Of a DNA stretch of 54,355 bases, positions 52,482 through 54,355 are shown in pieces. Origin of the DNA: Tubiluchus corallicola (lineage: Eukaryota > Priapulida > Priapulimorpha > Priapulimorphida > Tubiluchidae); NCBI GenBank assembly GCA_030141605.1, contig JAQGDQ010001221.1, forward strand, positions 1 through 54,355. The letters are read 5' to 3'. Under the pieces are notes generated by a model. It ran no database searches. It was not told the DNA's origin and saw only the letters and a program-made list of their open reading frames with translations. Numbering within the stretch: the stretch's first letter is position 1; every line of letters begins with the position of its first letter. The position numbers and the translations under genes are program-made.

Positions 52482-53598
52482 GAAGTTTGAAATTCACAGT
52501 CCAGGCTTTCTTGCTGTCATCTGATCGACATGAAGCCTGATTTGTTTTGTTACAACAAATAAATGACTTATCTACACAGTTGTCATAATTATAAGTATTG
52601 CTTGAGTCATCATTTACACTTAGATTATTTACAGACCTACTCAGATCATGTTCACTATACATGCAAGCATCATTATGTGAAACATTCTGTGATTCAACAC
52701 AGTTTACTCTTTTTCTGCATACTCTTGCAAAATGATTGTATCGTTTGCAAAAATTACATTGCTACTGCCATGCTGGACATTTTCTCGGTGGATGTGAATA
52801 ACCACAGCTGTAGCATGTACTATCATGCATTCTGAAGCGTTGATTAAAACTGCGGTCACTATTCTGCATGTATTTTCCTCGCTGTGAAGTATTGCTACGC
52901 TGTTGCTGGAACACACGACGCTGCTGATTTTTGCTACTCGGCAAAACTGACTGTTGTCGGTCATTTGTTGAAAAATCATGTCGCTGAATGTTGTGGTACC
53001 TACTTCTGCTTCTTCCACGACCACGAACAGTATTTATATTCACGTGCTGGTCTCCACTATTAATTGCTGTGTACAACACACGAGACTGTTGTTGTTGCTC
53101 AAATAACTGCGCCCTTTTAATAATTTCGTCTAAGTTCAAATCTTCGCTCCACAGTTTTTCTCTTAACTTTGGGTCTCTTACACCATTGCTAATTGCAACA
53201 CACAATTGGTCATTTAATCCATCACCAAATTCGCAATTGACAGCTATGTCTTTCAATGCAGTAATAAATTCAGCAACACTCTCATACTGACCTTGTTTTC
53301 TCTGCTGAAATTGTGTAATGTACCCTTTACGTAATTTTCGTGGTTCGAAATAATTGTCAAATTTAGCAGTGACTACTGTATATTCAGACTTTTCTTCGTC
53401 TGTTAAGTCCAAGTTGTTGAAAAGTTTTTGATATTCCCTGCCGATTGTGTACAGTAACATCGCAACTTTCTGTTCGCCATTAGCATTCTGCTTACCAGCG
53501 GCTGTCATGAACACGTTGAATTCGGCTTTAAATTCTTTCCAGTCCTGGGCGAGGTTCACTTTATCCGTTGAAAATTTTGGTGGCTTTAGATTCTCCAT
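52456..53598 (-). pseudogene. Gypsy gag (capsid and nucleocapsid) with internal TAG
   Basis: ATG at 53598 begins a mag-type Gag (WKEFKAEFNVFM, then a helical capsid region) that packages element RNA. The nucleocapsid has a first knuckle CYSCGYSHPPRKC, then a TAG stop at 52762-52764. Beyond the stop the same frame continues with a second knuckle CNFCKRYNHFARVC down to 52456. The stop lies between two conserved knuckles, so it is a mutation or, less likely, a suppressible codon. At 52456 the frame closes one base out of phase with the protease. Confidence 0.85.
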
Positions 53599-53628
53599 AT
53601 TCTATTTACTTTGTTTTCACTAAATTTA

Positions 53629-53642
53629 TACTTCTGACACCA
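53629..53642 (-). other. Primer-binding site of the gypsy element
   Basis: The minus strand directly after the LTR reads TGGTGTCAGAAGT, which fits the 3' end of a tRNA-Leu (…TCTGACACCA on the plus strand). The tRNA identity is inferred from memory of animal tRNA-Leu ends. Confidence 0.55.
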
Positions 53643-53761
53643 TGTTTTATGTTGATGTACCTGGATTTCTATCTAGTAGAAATAGCGAAATACAGTACAC
53701 CATTATGCGTGTTACCGAACTACTTTATTTACAATGCGTTCTGACGCATTAATACATAACA
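53643..53761 (-). repeat. 5' LTR of the gypsy element
   Basis: 119 bases with TG...CA ends on the minus strand. The right border is fixed by homology of 53762 onward to 28798 onward, and the left border by the primer-binding site. Short LTRs are usual in mag-type elements. No second copy was found at the left end of the element. Confidence 0.7.
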
Positions 53762-54355
53762 GCAGTATGCAAAAACTATAGGACCACTGCTAAGGCACAA
53801 TTAATATTCTAAAAAAAGAACATAGCTCAGTGGTTTGTAAAGTTAGCTACTTTTAGACTCATATTACATCACTCTTGAAATTAATCACCTTCTCACTTGG
53901 GCACAGTGCATATATCAATAAACGCTAAATAAGTAAGCCCAGTATTTTACTAATGCCAGTGTGATCACTACTACATCCTAGTGAATCTGCGATGCACTAA
54001 AATGTTTGTGGTAAACAGGCTCAATGATTTTTGATAAGTTTTACAAAACGTGTGGTTGACAAACATGCAAGATGATGATATCACAACTAGGCAGGAATGC
54101 GGGTATGGATGGGTGTGCGTCGCTGCTGGATTTATAGTTAGGTTTCTCCTTTCTGGACAGATAAGATCGTTTGGAATTCTACTCCTGCCTTTAATGAATA
54201 CGTTCAACAGCACTGTTACTTTAACTGTGTGGATAAATGGTATCACACATTCAGTCGCTTTCTTGTGTTGTAAGTATAATCAAGTTCTGTATTTTTTCAT
54301 TATAATTATGCATAAATGAAAAACAGGCATGCTAGTAACTAAAAGAACAAATAGC
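53762..54355 (+). repeat. Segmental tandem duplication, copy 2 (resumed)
   Basis: Matches 28798-29390 almost base for base, including the gene B upstream region and exon 1. The duplicated unit continues beyond the window. Confidence 0.92.
54065..54269 (+). CDS. MCT-like gene B copy, exon 1 (rest outside window)
   Basis: ATG at 54065, 205 bases, donor GTAAGT at 54270. The exon is intact and nearly identical to gene B exon 1 (one Ala-to-Val change in the FNSTVTL segment) and keeps ECGYGWV. Upstream sequence is also the same as that of gene B, but the nested retroelements now end about 300 bases before the start codon. Whether the remaining exons are intact cannot be seen. Confidence 0.8.

Larger units (their letters stand above)
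44048..53761 (-). mobile_element. mag-type Ty3/gypsy retrotransposon, decayed, split by a BEL/Pao insertion
   Basis: On the minus strand the order is LTR, primer-binding site, gag with two zinc knuckles, protease, reverse transcriptase, RNase H, integrase and a C-terminal tail, as in Ty3/gypsy. The short LTR and the IxxDD-type polymerase box fit the mag group. The element proper is 53761-51921 and 46851-44048 with BEL/Pao between. Defects are a TAG between the zinc knuckles, frameshifts at gag/protease, RNase H/integrase and inside integrase, the BEL insertion, and absence of the left-hand (3') LTR. It cannot be active. Confidence 0.9.

Overview
The window is nuclear DNA of a metazoan, most likely a marine invertebrate. 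Supporting signs are AT-rich sequence, GT-AG introns with phase-1 junctions, an animal-type mitochondrial glutamyl-tRNA synthetase, a monocarboxylate-transporter (SLC16/MCT) gene array, and a mix of CR1/L2-like LINEs, Penelope-like, BEL/Pao and mag-type Ty3/gypsy elements. I cannot name the species; no bacterial or plasmid features are present.

Layout: 1-8885 is a LINE cluster. A near full-length but frameshifted APE-type LINE (1-4575) carries a 2A-like motif. A 5'-truncated LINE with an intact reverse transcriptase follows (4970-7326), then the 3' end of a third (7327-8885). EARS2 is a single coding exon at 10697-12244. Between 12.2 and 17.0 kb lie a LINE relic, a two-copy 264-bp tandem repeat and sequence I cannot assign. 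From 17.1 kb to the end is an SLC16/MCT array: gene A (four coding exons, 17089-22612), a broken copy (26.93-28.36 kb), gene B (four coding exons, 29105-32668), an orphan last exon (38843-39079), a second broken copy (42.73-44.04 kb) and the first exon of a further gene B copy (54065-54269).

The array is explained by a direct tandem duplication of about 16.45 kb. Sequence from 20063 onward recurs from 36514 onward. The left breakpoint lies inside gene A intron 3, in a Penelope-like relic between two inverted arms; the junction at about 36514 abuts a G-rich, strand-asymmetric minisatellite. The second copy was later hit by a mag-type Ty3/gypsy element (minus strand, 44.05-53.76 kb), itself split by a BEL/Pao element (46852-51920) with 4-bp target duplications, paired LTRs and a primer-binding site matching the 3' end of tRNA-Phe. 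The BEL element keeps gag and protease but has lost reverse transcriptase, RNase H and integrase, so it looks non-autonomous.

Functionally, the only host genes I can support are EARS2 and the two MCT-like transporters. The rest is mobile-element sequence, simple repeats and unassigned noncoding DNA. Most structural interest is in the duplication breakpoint, the nested retroelements, the gag-pro-only BEL element and the LINE 2A region.
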